From contig JANYIN010000163.1 in the NCBI GenBank assembly GCA_025362035.1, forward strand, positions 1-64,000: a stretch of 64,000 nucleotides of DNA, written 5' to 3'. The position numbers and the translations under genes are program-made. The notes below the pieces were generated by a model. The model did not search any database, was not told the DNA's origin, and saw only the letters and a list, made by a program, of their open reading frames with translations. Source of the stretch: Gemmatimonadaceae bacterium. Lineage in GTDB: Bacteria > Gemmatimonadota > Gemmatimonadetes > Gemmatimonadales > Gemmatimonadaceae. Below are positions 36,515-44,152 of the stretch, one piece after another. Positions within the stretch are counted from its first letter, which is position 1. Each line of letters begins with the position of its first letter.

Positions 36515-36542
36515 TTGACAGAGGGGCACACGCCGTTAGATT
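36515..36542 (+). promoter_or_regulatory. Sigma70-type promoter for tRNA-Ala
   Basis: A perfect -35 box TTGACA (36515-36520) is followed after 16 nt by TAGATT (36537-36542). The start would be near 36549, giving a leader of about 86 nt before the tRNA, which includes a GC-rich hairpin at 36557-36578. Confidence 0.55.
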
Positions 36543-36556
36543 AGTAGTGTAACGGC

Positions 36557-36578
36557 GGCCCCGCACGGTTGCGGGGCC
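36557..36578 (+). other. GC-rich hairpin in the tRNA-Ala leader
   Basis: GGCCCCGC and GCGGGGCC form a perfect 8-bp stem with a 6-nt loop (ACGGTT) 57 nt before the tRNA. No T-tract follows directly. It could aid 5-prime processing of the precursor or act on the divergent photolyase transcript. Confidence 0.4.
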
Positions 36579-36635
36579 GTTCCTGTTATTAACCCACGTT
36601 CGAAGCTGGACATCGCCTCGAACCCGCAACATTGC

Positions 36636-36708
36636 GGGGCTGTAGCTCAGCTGGGAGAGCGCGCCGTTCGCATCGGCGAGGTCAGGGGTTCGAGCCCCCT
36701 CAGCTCCA
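36636..36708 (+). tRNA. tRNA-Ala (anticodon CGC)
   Basis: A 73-nt cloverleaf: acceptor GGGGCTG/CAGCTCC with one G-T pair and discriminator A, D stem GCTC/GAGC, anticodon stem CGCCG/CGGCG with loop TTCGCAT (anticodon CGC, reading GCG), and T arm AGGGG-TTCGAGC-CCCCT. CCA is not encoded. A terminator lies about 130 nt downstream. Confidence 0.95.
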
Positions 36709-36838
36709 CTGTTCGTTTGGTTGGCCCACTGGTGGCCGACTGCAAGTTTTGCCCGCCGCCGTTCGGTAGGACGGAGAGTTCCAATGACGGTGTGCGTGGC
36801 AGCTCCAGACTCGGCCTGATGGTCGGGACTCAGATGAG

Positions 36839-36870
36839 GCGCCGCGATCCAATGGATCGCGGCGCTTTTT
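36839..36870 (+). terminator. Strong intrinsic terminator downstream of tRNA-Ala
   Basis: GCGCCGCGATCC and GGATCGCGGCGC form a perfect 12-bp stem with a 3-nt loop (AAT), followed by TTTTT. It lies 130 nt after the tRNA and 9 nt before the stop of a convergent gene. Confidence 0.9.
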
Positions 36871-36879
36871 GCTCGGAGG

Positions 36880-38232
36880 TCAGGGAGTCAGCACTCCCCT
36901 CGCGTCATCTCGCAGCGCGATGAAGACCTCGTGAAGCCACTGATTCTCCTCGTGCTCGACGCGCGTGCCGAAGTCATCCATCGCCGTGCTCGATAGCGAG
37001 TTGATGAACTTCAGGATGGCGCTCTCCTGTACGCCGAGCCGCGACTGCCTGACGAGAACGGTGGGCTGGTCTCCCGTTCCGGCCCGCAGCGCCATGCGGA
37101 ACAGCGCGCCTTCGCCGGCAAACGGGAAGCGGAGCGGCGCCCGTATCAACCGCGCCGTGATGAACGGGAGGTTCCAGTGTGGCTCTTTCCGGGCGGTGAC
37201 CGTCCATGCGCGTTCCTGATCACTGCGCGCCGAGTTCACGAAGTCCAGCGAGAGATCGTGAAAGCCCACGTTGAAGATCTTCAACTTCGCCGTAAAGTCC
37301 GCGAGAATCACGAGCGTGTCCGGTATGGGCTTGGACGGACCCGCAAGTGGCACGAGATGGCCGTTTTGCGACCGAAGGTGAACCGTGAGCAGCCGGTCCT
37401 TGGCTGTCGCGTCGAAGTAGGTCAGGCCGCTTCGGTCGCTGACGGCGACGTGGAACCGCGACGGATCGAGGTACTTGTGCACATACTCGCTGTATGCCGG
37501 AAATCGCGCCTTCAACTGCTCCGATTTGATGGAAATGACGACCGTGACGGCGGTGGTGCCATCGCCGAGGGAGACCGGGTGTAACGAATCGAGCGTAAAG
37601 AGCGTGCCCAGGGTAGCGGATGCGTGGGGCGCGCTCTTTGCGAGTTCCGCCCGCGCCTCTCTTTCGTTCAACCCCTCGCCGGCCGCGAGCAGGTGAGTGA
37701 TTACCAATGCGATGTCGTTCGGGTGGGCTGAACCAAGGCCGAAGTCGACGCTGGTGTCCCATTGGTACTGGCTGTCCGAGACCTTGCTCAAGGTCGTCAG
37801 GTGACGGGCGTCGGCCGGCTTGGCGGGGGCCGACACGCCGCGATGCGAGCTCATGACGTATTTGGCATCGCTCACGGCGCCGAAGGTCTCGAGCAAGCGA
37901 ACGTTGCCTGATATCGCCGTCCAGGCTGCCGTATCGTCGAAGACGCGCGACGGGGACAGCGCGCCGCGGGAGATCTGCACGCGGGCATACTCGTACTTTG
38001 CGTTGCGCACCAGCTCGAGGTGCCGGTCCGCCAGCCCGCCGAAGAACTGATCGGAACTCGCGCGGGCGCGCACGCCGGCGCCAAAGCCCGAGATGCTGTC
38101 TCGGCACGAGGCGGCGAGGACGAGGGACAACGCGATCGTGGATCCGGTCGTGCGCCTGATGAGGCGCGCGCGAGTGGATTTCGGGAAGGCGGTCAGGGGG
38201 GTACCGAGCGTCTGGAGGGGTTGAAGCGGCAT
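36880..38232 (-). CDS. Lipoprotein of unknown function
   Basis: A 450-residue exported protein. An Arg-rich N-terminal region leads to STIALSLVLAASC, a lipobox with the cysteine at about residue 43, so lipidation in the periplasm is likely. The true start may be nearer the signal than the ATG at 38232. The mature part opens with a region holding SSDQFFGGLADRHLELVRNAKYEYARVQ, split here as SSDQFFGGLADRHL and ELVRNAKYEYARVQ, then a regular mixed sequence with no recognised domain. It ends next to the tRNA-Ala terminator. The 5-prime end overlaps the -35 box of the tRNA-Gln promoter on the other strand. Confidence 0.7.
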   Translation of the reverse strand: MPLQPLQTLGTPLTAFPKSTRARLIRRTTGSTIALSLVLAASCRDSISGFGAGVRARASSDQFFGGLADRHLELVRNAKYEYARVQISRGALSPSRVFDDTAAWTAISGNVRLLETFGAVSDAKYVMSSHRGVSAPAKPADARHLTTLSKVSDSQYQWDTSVDFGLGSAHPNDIALVITHLLAAGEGLNEREARAELAKSAPHASATLGTLFTLDSLHPVSLGDGTTAVTVVISIKSEQLKARFPAYSEYVHKYLDPSRFHVAVSDRSGLTYFDATAKDRLLTVHLRSQNGHLVPLAGPSKPIPDTLVILADFTAKLKIFNVGFHDLSLDFVNSARSDQERAWTVTARKEPHWNLPFITARLIRAPLRFPFAGEGALFRMALRAGTGDQPTVLVRQSRLGVQESAILKFINSLSSTAMDDFGTRVEHEENQWLHEVFIALRDDARGVLTP

Positions 38233-38249
38233 CCTACCACCGCTATTTT
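38221..38249 (+). promoter_or_regulatory. Promoter candidate for tRNA-Gln
   Basis: TTGAAG (38221-38226) and TATTTT (38244-38249) are 17 nt apart, 41 nt before the tRNA. The start would fall near 38257. The -35 lies within the first codons of the opposite-strand lipoprotein gene. Confidence 0.5.
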
Positions 38250-38290
38250 ACTCTGACTACACCCCCGGTGCACGTTCCAGACCGGATTGC

Positions 38291-38363
38291 AGCCCCTTGG
38301 TGTAACTGGCAACACGTCTGCCTCTGGAGCAGAAGAGTCCTGGTTCGATCCCAGGAGGGGCTA
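38291..38363 (+). tRNA. tRNA-Gln (anticodon CTG)
   Basis: A 73-nt cloverleaf: acceptor AGCCCCT/AGGGGCT with discriminator A, D stem GTGT/ACAC, anticodon stem TCTGC/GCAGA with loop CTCTGGA (anticodon CTG, reading CAG), and T arm CCTGG-TTCGATC-CCAGG. All stems are fully paired. CCA is not encoded. An intrinsic terminator follows 19 nt later. Confidence 0.93.
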
Positions 38364-38382
38364 TGAATCACGAATCTCAGCG

Positions 38383-38411
38383 AAAAGGGCGCCCTTCGAG
38401 GGCGCCCTTTT
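38383..38411 (+). terminator. Intrinsic terminator after tRNA-Gln
   Basis: AAAAGGGCGCCC and GGGCGCCCTTTT form a perfect 12-bp stem around TTCGA, with the T-run inside the arm. The flanking A- and T-runs could let it work in both directions, but the pilin gene ends 72 nt away. Confidence 0.85.
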
Positions 38412-38483
38412 GCGTCTTGGCCAAGGTCAGAACGGACATCCTGACGCTGCGCGGCAGATTTTCCCATTGGGACGATCACGTCG

Positions 38484-38873
38484 TCACTTACACACAGGCT
38501 CGCCTTCGCCGGCGGTTGAGATCAATGGGTTGGGCGTTCCGACACCGACGCCGCAGCTGAAGCTCAGAATCTGCGAATGCGTGACCGTGGCCGACCAGTA
38601 GCCGGGACCTGGAACGATTGTCGGCGAGCTCACCCCCGAGGACGGACGGAACTTGAGCTTGGTGGTGTCGAAGGTGGCATACGCGACCGAGTCGGCGAAA
38701 TACGCCTCCTCCGCCGAGATCAAATTCCGGAGGTCGGATTTCATGGCGGCGATGTACGCTTTCTGCTTGGTCCCGGCAAACTTCGGGATCGCGATGGCGG
38801 CCAGGATACCGATGATGACGACGACGATCAGGAGCTCGATCAGCGTGAAACCGTCGCGGGACGATCGCTTCAT
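38484..38873 (-). CDS. Type IV pilin / pseudopilin
   Basis: A 129-residue prepilin. The short leader MKRSSRDG is cut before F, giving the mature N-terminus FTLIELLIVVVIIGILAAIA with the conserved Glu at position 5, the signature for prepilin peptidase and assembly into a pilus or type II secretion pseudopilus. The soluble part is short and has two cysteines near the C-terminus (SFSCGVG, EPVC) that could form a disulfide. The ATG at 38873 is fixed by the leader. No assembly ATPase or secretin is nearby, so it is an isolated pilin gene. Confidence 0.92.
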   Translation of the reverse strand: MKRSSRDGFTLIELLIVVVIIGILAAIAIPKFAGTKQKAYIAAMKSDLRNLISAEEAYFADSVAYATFDTTKLKFRPSSGVSSPTIVPGPGYWSATVTHSQILSFSCGVGVGTPNPLISTAGEGEPVCK

Positions 38874-39081
38874 AGGATCACACGGGAAATGCAAAGATCG
38901 ACCGCGTGGGGGGGCGCTCTTCGCTCTGGAGCGTGGACGGACGGCAGGCTGCCACAGGCGGCCAATAGCACAACGAACGACCCTCGGTACCGTAACGGCT
39001 GAATTATGCGTTCGCATTGGTTGCAGCGCGACCCTGCCCTCGAGATGCAGCAAGAGCTTGCGGCGCGAGGCCGATCAACTT

Positions 39082-39097
39082 ATCTTAGTAGTAAGAT
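39082..39097. promoter_or_regulatory. MarR autoregulatory operator candidate
   Basis: ATCTTAGTAGTAAGAT is a palindrome with perfect 6-bp arms (ATCTTA/TAAGAT) and spacer GTAG; its last two bases belong to the marR start codon. With the preceding T it begins TATCT, like MhqR-type operators. Binding here would block translation start or transcription directly. Confidence 0.55.
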
Positions 39098-39617
39098 GAA
39101 TAGCCGATCGAGCGACCACGCCACCGTCCGAACCGATACGAAGCCCACCCGCCGGAAAAGCGCCACATCGGCGGACGATGACCTCGAGGTCCCCCTCAAG
39201 CTCTGGGTCGTCCTCGCCCGCGCCTATGCTGCCGTCTCACGGCACGTAGAAACGGACGTCGCGGCGCACGACCTCACGCCGATGGAGTTCGGGATTCTCG
39301 AGGTGTTGTACCACCGGGGGCCGATGCTGCTCGGGGAGATTCAGCGAAAGGTGCTCGTCACCAGCGGGGGCATCACATACCTGGTTGATCGCCTTGCCGC
39401 CAAGGGCTTCGTGGAGCGACAAGAATGCCCGAACGATCGGCGAGCCCGGTATGCCGTCCTCACGCCGTCCGGCACAGCGCTCATCAAACGCATCTTCCCG
39501 GCGCACGCCAGGACGATCGCGCAAGCGTTGTCGGGGCTGAGCACGCGCGAGCAGTCGGAGGCAACGGATCTGATGCGCCGGATGGGACTCGCCGCGGCGG
39601 CTTCGTCCGCCAAGTAG
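39096..39617 (+). CDS. MarR-family transcriptional regulator
   Basis: A 173-residue winged-helix regulator. The N-terminal 35 residues are basic and disordered; the core starts at VPLKLWVVLARAYAAVSRHV, with the HTH region MEFGILEVLYHRGPMLLGEI and the wing VERQECPNDRRARYAVLTPSG (the DxR motif is intact). The ATG at 39096 overlaps the palindrome and leaves no room for a clear ribosome site, suggesting a leaderless message; an upstream in-frame ATG at 39006 gives a poor extra sequence. The following genes, yceI and an MhqO-like dioxygenase, and the repeats before them suggest an MhqR-like regulon. Confidence 0.88.
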   Translation: MNSRSSDHATVRTDTKPTRRKSATSADDDLEVPLKLWVVLARAYAAVSRHVETDVAAHDLTPMEFGILEVLYHRGPMLLGEIQRKVLVTSGGITYLVDRLAAKGFVERQECPNDRRARYAVLTPSGTALIKRIFPAHARTIAQALSGLSTREQSEATDLMRRMGLAAAASSAK

Positions 39618-39647
39618 GGTGGGCGTCGGAACTTCAGAGCGGGCATA

Positions 39648-39671
39648 TATCTTAGTTCTTAGTTACTTAGT
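39648..39671. promoter_or_regulatory. TTAGT direct repeats before yceI, second MarR-site candidate
   Basis: The stretch begins TATCTTAGT, identical to the marR palindrome, and continues with two more TTAGT units (spacings 2 and 3 nt). It lies 21 nt before the yceI ATG. The shared 9-mer suggests that the upstream MarR protein binds here. Confidence 0.5.
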
Positions 39672-39692
39672 CATCAACTTTCCCTCAGGAGC

Positions 39693-40244
39693 ATGGCCAT
39701 GACACAGACGACCTGGAAGATCGACCCGAGCCACACCAGCGTAGAATTCTCCGCACGACACATGATGATCACCACCGTCAAGGGCCGTTTCGCCGACTTC
39801 GAAGGAACCGTCGTCGAAAACGCGGCATCGCTGGAAGGCGCAACTGTCGAGGTCACCATGAAAGCGGCCAGTATCGACACGCGCACCGAACAGCGGGATG
39901 CCCATCTCCGCTCCGCCGATTTCCTCGATGCTGATAAGTTTCCGAACATCACGTTCAAGAGCAGCAGCATTTCCGGGACGAAGGATACGTTCAGCCTCAC
40001 TGGGGACCTGACCGTCCGGGGGACCACGCGCCCCGTGACGCTCGACGTGACCTACGATGGCGGTGGCAAGGATCCGTGGGGCGGCGAGCGCGTCGGCTTC
40101 AGTGCCTCCGGCAAGATCGATCGCCGGGAATTCGGCCTGGTCTGGAATCAGGCGCTCGAAACGGGCGGGCTCCTGGTCGGCAACGACATCAAGATCCAGA
40201 TCGATGCGCAGCTGGTGAAGCAGGCTGCGGTACCGGTGGCGTAG
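39693..40244 (+). CDS. YceI-family lipid-binding protein
   Basis: A 183-residue lipocalin-like protein. YceI proteins bind isoprenoid quinones or amides in a beta-barrel. Landmarks are TWKIDPSHTSVEFSARHMM, VKGRFADFEGTV, the RDAHLRSADFLDADKFPNIT motif and FSASGKIDRREFGLVWN. There is no signal peptide, so it is cytosolic here, unlike E. coli YceI. A good ribosome site (CAGGAG) precedes the ATG at 39693; an ATG two codons later is also possible. It is co-directional with the dioxygenase-like gene two bases after its stop. Confidence 0.9.
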   Translation: MAMTQTTWKIDPSHTSVEFSARHMMITTVKGRFADFEGTVVENAASLEGATVEVTMKAASIDTRTEQRDAHLRSADFLDADKFPNITFKSSSISGTKDTFSLTGDLTVRGTTRPVTLDVTYDGGGKDPWGGERVGFSASGKIDRREFGLVWNQALETGGLLVGNDIKIQIDAQLVKQAAVPVA

Positions 40245-40246
40245 CC

Positions 40247-41194
40247 GTGGACTTGCTCGGGATTCATCACGTGACGGCCATTTCGGCGAACATCCGCGAC
40301 AATCATCGCTTCTATACGCGGACGCTCGGCATGCGGCTGGTGAAGCGCAGCGTCAATCAGGACGACGTGAGCGCGTACCACCTGTTCTACGCGGATGCGA
40401 AGGGCAGTCCCGGGACGGATCTCACCTTCTTCGACTGGCCCGTCGCGCGCGAAACGCGCGGAAACAACTCCATCTCGCGCACGAATCTTCGTGTCGCCGG
40501 GCGCGAGGCGCTGGAGTGGTGGTCAGGGCATCTTCGCGAACTGGGTGTGGCCGCACGTGAGATAGAGGAACGCGATGCACGACTTTCGCTCGATCTGGAA
40601 GACGCCGAGGGGCAACGGATTTCGCTGGTGGACGACGACGGCGCCGGTTTGGCAAATCCGTGGGCACAGAGTCCCGTGCCCGCGGCGAGTCAGATCCGCG
40701 GGCTGGGTCCGATCATGCTGAGTGTGCCGACGCTCACTGGTACGCAGGACATACTGGAGCGGGTGATGAACATGCGTCCCGTGCGGCAGTACGCGCACGT
40801 CGATGATCCGAGGGACACCGTGCACGTCTACGAGATGGGTCCGGGCGGCGCGGGCGCCGAGCTGCACGTTGCAGTACAGTCCGGGCTGGCACCCGCGCGA
40901 CAGGGAGCAGGCGGAGTGCACCACGTCGCGTTCCGGACGCCTGATGCCGACTACGACGCATGGGCGGAACACCTGCGCGCGCAACGAATTCCAAACAGCG
41001 GCAAGGTGGATCGGTTCTGGTTTCGCAGTCTCTACTTTCGCGAGCCCAATGGCATACTGTTCGAGATAGCATCGGACGGTCCGGGATTCGCGGTGGACGA
41101 GGCGGAGGACCGATTGGGCGAGACCGTAGTGCTGCCCCCATTTCTGGAGCAGCACCGAGCGGAGATAGTCGCCAACCTCAAGCCGATCGACTAG
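40247..41194 (+). CDS. VOC-superfamily ring-cleaving dioxygenase-like protein (MhqO type)
   Basis: A 315-residue tandem VOC protein. The start is a GTG at 40247, 2 nt after yceI. The first module begins LGIHHVTAISANIRDNHRFY and the second includes GVHHVAFRTPDADYDAW with a terminal GILFEIASDG; His and Glu ligands of the VOC metal site are visible (HHV, HHVAF, FEIA). MhqO/MhqA proteins of Firmicutes are induced by quinones under the MarR-type repressor MhqR. Hydroquinone dioxygenase activity is inferred from family and context. Confidence 0.85.
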   Translation: MDLLGIHHVTAISANIRDNHRFYTRTLGMRLVKRSVNQDDVSAYHLFYADAKGSPGTDLTFFDWPVARETRGNNSISRTNLRVAGREALEWWSGHLRELGVAAREIEERDARLSLDLEDAEGQRISLVDDDGAGLANPWAQSPVPAASQIRGLGPIMLSVPTLTGTQDILERVMNMRPVRQYAHVDDPRDTVHVYEMGPGGAGAELHVAVQSGLAPARQGAGGVHHVAFRTPDADYDAWAEHLRAQRIPNSGKVDRFWFRSLYFREPNGILFEIASDGPGFAVDEAEDRLGETVVLPPFLEQHRAEIVANLKPID

Positions 41195-41245
41195 CGGGAG
41201 CGGAAATGGATCGGATTCTGGCTGGGACGTAATCGTCGCCCGCTG

Positions 41246-43405
41246 ATGGCCACTCTTCGTCGCGCCCTCCACACCCTTCAATCCGCGACGAGCATGTCCG
41301 CGGCTCGGCCCGCGTACGCGGCGGGCCTGCGCGCATCGCTTGCGACCGTCGTGCCGCTCGCGGCAGGACAGTTCTTCGGCCTTGGCGGCGCCGGCACGTG
41401 GATGAGTCTCGGGGGCTTCAATGGCGCGCTGTCCGACCGGGGCGGCGCGTATCGCACTCGCGCGCAGACGATGGCCCTGCTGCTGGGCACTGAGGCGGTG
41501 GCCGTGTTGTTGGGGACGTTGGCGAGTGGCCATTTCATTCCCGCGCTTCTCGTCACGTTTTGCGTCGCGTTCGCCGCCAGCGTCCTGCGCGTGTGGGGGA
41601 ATCCGGGCGTGAGCATCGGCGGCGCAACCCTGACCGTATACGTGGTGGCGCTGGCCTTTCCGCCGGCAGACGCACACGACGCGGTGGTGCGTGCGGGCTA
41701 TCTGACCCTCGGCGGTCTGTGGGCAATGGCCGTCGCGCTCGTGCTCTGGCCCCTGCGCCCCTATCGGCCGGCCCGTCTGGCCATCGCCGATTGCTACGAA
41801 GCGCTGGCCGAGTATGTGGAGCAGGTCGCGGAAGCGACGCGGATGCAGGAGACCAGCGAGTGGCAGGTGCAGCTCACTCCCGCGACCAGCTCGCGCGTAC
41901 GCATGGCGCTCGAGAGCGCACGCGACGTGCTCGTGCAGCTCCGCCGCGGCCGTCCCGGCGCGGCCGAGCGCGGCGAGCAGCTTCTGGTCATCGGCGAATC
42001 TGCCGACCAGATCTTCGGGCATGTCGTGGCGATGGGGGAGACGCTCGCGCCACTCCGAGGGGCCGCGCGCAATGACACGCTGCACGAGTGCTGTGCGACG
42101 ATCCTGCGGAGCATCGCCGCCACGGCGCGCGAAATCGCAGTCGGGGTGGAAATGGAGCAGGACGCCATGTCCATTCCGATTGCGTGGAGCGGCGCTCCGC
42201 TGCGGGAACTCATGCAAACCATGCCGTCGGGCGCGGTGGATCCGCAGTATGAGCATGCTGCGGTAGTCTTTGATCAGGCCGCTCAGTTCGCGAGCGCGGC
42301 GTCGCTGATCACCGAATCGCTGAATCGTGGCGGCGAGAGGACCGACTTGCTTGCCGACGCGCACTCCGGACGAACGTCGGACGCCGTGGAACCGGACGAG
42401 GCACGCGCGTGGCTGGACATGCTCCGTTCGCTGCTCTCGCCGGGGTCCCTCATCCTTCGCTTTGCGGTGCGGGTTGCGATCGTCACGACGATCGCAGTGG
42501 CCATGAGCGAGTTGCTTCAGCTCAAGCGGGGCTACTGGGTGACGATCACCGTCATCGTGATTCTGCAACCCTATACAGGCGTGACGCTGACGCGTGCGGT
42601 ACAGCGCGTGCTCGGTACGGTGCTCGGCGCGCTCCTGGCGGCCGGCCTGGGCGCGTACTTCCACGATCCACACGCAATCCTGGTTATCGCTACCGTGTTC
42701 GTTGCGTGTTGTGTTGCGCTGCTGCCGCTCAACTATGCGGCGTTCTCCGTCTTCCTCACGCCAACGTTCGTGCTCCTCGCCGAAGCAAGCGCCGGCGATT
42801 GGAATCTCGCCGAGACGCGGGTGATGGACACGCTGCTGGGAGGTGCGCTGGCGTTGGCGGGCGCACGTTTTCTGTGGCCGATTCCGGAGCGAGCACGCTT
42901 TCCGTCGTACGCGTCCGCCGCGTTACGCGCCAACGGCAACTATCTGCGTGCGGTAGTGGAGCGGTTCGATGATCGCGGCCGGGGCGCGGGCGAGTACATG
43001 CGCTCCGCCCGCCGCTCGATCGGCCTGGCGACCGTGAATGCGGAGGAGTCGTTGCAGCGGGCGCTGGTGGAGGCGCATGGAGACGCGCGAAAGATCGCGC
43101 CCGCGCTAACCCTTCTCGCCTACACGCGGAGATGTACCGCCACCGTGGCCGCGCTCGCCTTGGCGCGGCATACCGTTCCCGGACCGACGCGTGCGGCGCT
43201 GGAGCCGCTCATGCGTGCTGTGGAGGCGATATTCGAGGATCTGGCTGCCGCGCTGGACGAGGGGCGGCAGCCCCAAGCCATGCCGACTCTGGAATCGCGC
43301 ATGGAAGCCGCGTCGGTGTCGCCCGTGATCACGGCACGAGTTGACCGACTGTCGCGCCAGACGAGAACACTGCACGACGCGGTTGCGAGAATGACGGCGG
43401 CATGA
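41246..43405 (+). CDS. FUSC-family membrane transporter (YccS/AaeB-like)
   Basis: A 719-residue inner-membrane protein with two blocks of about five to six hydrophobic segments (about residues 25-165 and 405-535), each followed by a helical cytosolic region: the FUSC plan seen in FusC, YccS and aromatic-acid exporter AaeB. Landmarks are GLRASLATVVPLAAGQFFGL in the first block and KRGYWVTITVIVILQPYTGV with RVLGTVLGALLAAGLGAY in the second. With the preceding MarR-YceI-dioxygenase genes, export of an aromatic or quinone compound is a reasonable inference. It starts 51 nt after the dioxygenase gene. Confidence 0.88.
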   Translation: MATLRRALHTLQSATSMSAARPAYAAGLRASLATVVPLAAGQFFGLGGAGTWMSLGGFNGALSDRGGAYRTRAQTMALLLGTEAVAVLLGTLASGHFIPALLVTFCVAFAASVLRVWGNPGVSIGGATLTVYVVALAFPPADAHDAVVRAGYLTLGGLWAMAVALVLWPLRPYRPARLAIADCYEALAEYVEQVAEATRMQETSEWQVQLTPATSSRVRMALESARDVLVQLRRGRPGAAERGEQLLVIGESADQIFGHVVAMGETLAPLRGAARNDTLHECCATILRSIAATAREIAVGVEMEQDAMSIPIAWSGAPLRELMQTMPSGAVDPQYEHAAVVFDQAAQFASAASLITESLNRGGERTDLLADAHSGRTSDAVEPDEARAWLDMLRSLLSPGSLILRFAVRVAIVTTIAVAMSELLQLKRGYWVTITVIVILQPYTGVTLTRAVQRVLGTVLGALLAAGLGAYFHDPHAILVIATVFVACCVALLPLNYAAFSVFLTPTFVLLAEASAGDWNLAETRVMDTLLGGALALAGARFLWPIPERARFPSYASAALRANGNYLRAVVERFDDRGRGAGEYMRSARRSIGLATVNAEESLQRALVEAHGDARKIAPALTLLAYTRRCTATVAALALARHTVPGPTRAALEPLMRAVEAIFEDLAAALDEGRQPQAMPTLESRMEAASVSPVITARVDRLSRQTRTLHDAVARMTAA

Positions 43406-43414
43406 GCCCGCGCG

Positions 43415-44059
43415 CTACTCCCGGTACGGGGACTCGTGATACGGTGATTCGTCGTCCAAGGAGATGTCGTCGAACGATTCCTTAATTCGCGGAACGGCGT
43501 CGCCATCGGGAGCCAGCGCACGGATGAGGTCCACGAGCATGGGGCTCAGATGCGCGCCATGGCGCCGCAGCATGGCCGCGCGTTCTCGTTTTCGGAGCAG
43601 AAACGCCAGAATGGGCATGTCGGCTTTGGCCCCGTTGCAATCACCACACGCGAGCACCAGGTTGTCGCGTCGGTCATACGCACTCTGACCGCGCCGCGGC
43701 GCGACATGGTCGAGCGTGATGGTCGCCGCCGGCACGCGACGCCCACAGTAGGCGCACACCGGGCCATGCTCATGGAGGAGCCACCGCTTGGTTTCGGCGT
43801 ACGCGGTTCGGCTCGTGGAAGTCGACGTCAGCTGGGCCGAGGCGGTACCGCGACCCCGGCGGCGGGTGGAACGTTTGCGTGGTGTCGTCACATCGGATGG
43901 TGAGTCGCGAACCGCGATGGCCGCGAGCGGAAGTCTGGATGTCGATCGCTGGACGATCGACGGCGCGCCCACGCCACGCCGACTGCGGTTGGGCAGGCCA
44001 GGATGAAAATTACACCCTGGTCGAAAGGGCCGGCATTGCACCGACCTCGTCAGTTCCAT
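43415..44059 (-). CDS. HNH endonuclease-domain protein
   Basis: A protein of up to 214 residues. The HNH core with zinc ribbon is complete: CAYCGRRVPAATITLDHVAP, then AYDRRDNLVLACGDCNGAK. The four cysteines hold zinc and the DH and N residues form the active site. The N-terminal 70 residues are basic and poorly constrained, so translation may start later, for example at a GTG near residue 58. Such single-domain HNH proteins are common and may be repair or defence nucleases. It converges on the FUSC gene with a 9-nt gap. Confidence 0.8.
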   Translation of the reverse strand: MELTRSVQCRPFRPGCNFHPGLPNRSRRGVGAPSIVQRSTSRLPLAAIAVRDSPSDVTTPRKRSTRRRGRGTASAQLTSTSTSRTAYAETKRWLLHEHGPVCAYCGRRVPAATITLDHVAPRRGQSAYDRRDNLVLACGDCNGAKADMPILAFLLRKRERAAMLRRHGAHLSPMLVDLIRALAPDGDAVPRIKESFDDISLDDESPYHESPYRE

Positions 44060-44152
44060 TCGTGCAAGGTGGCGAAAGGTGTTGCATGAGGGTTAGAGTG
44101 AATAAACGGACGTTGGAACTCGGCAATCCACCCGGCGCGAGGAAGCGTAGGC

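Noticed and set aside
40523-42673. 716-codon minus-strand frame across the dioxygenase and FUSC genes
   Set aside because: Crosses two well-supported plus-strand genes and has no protein-like pattern.
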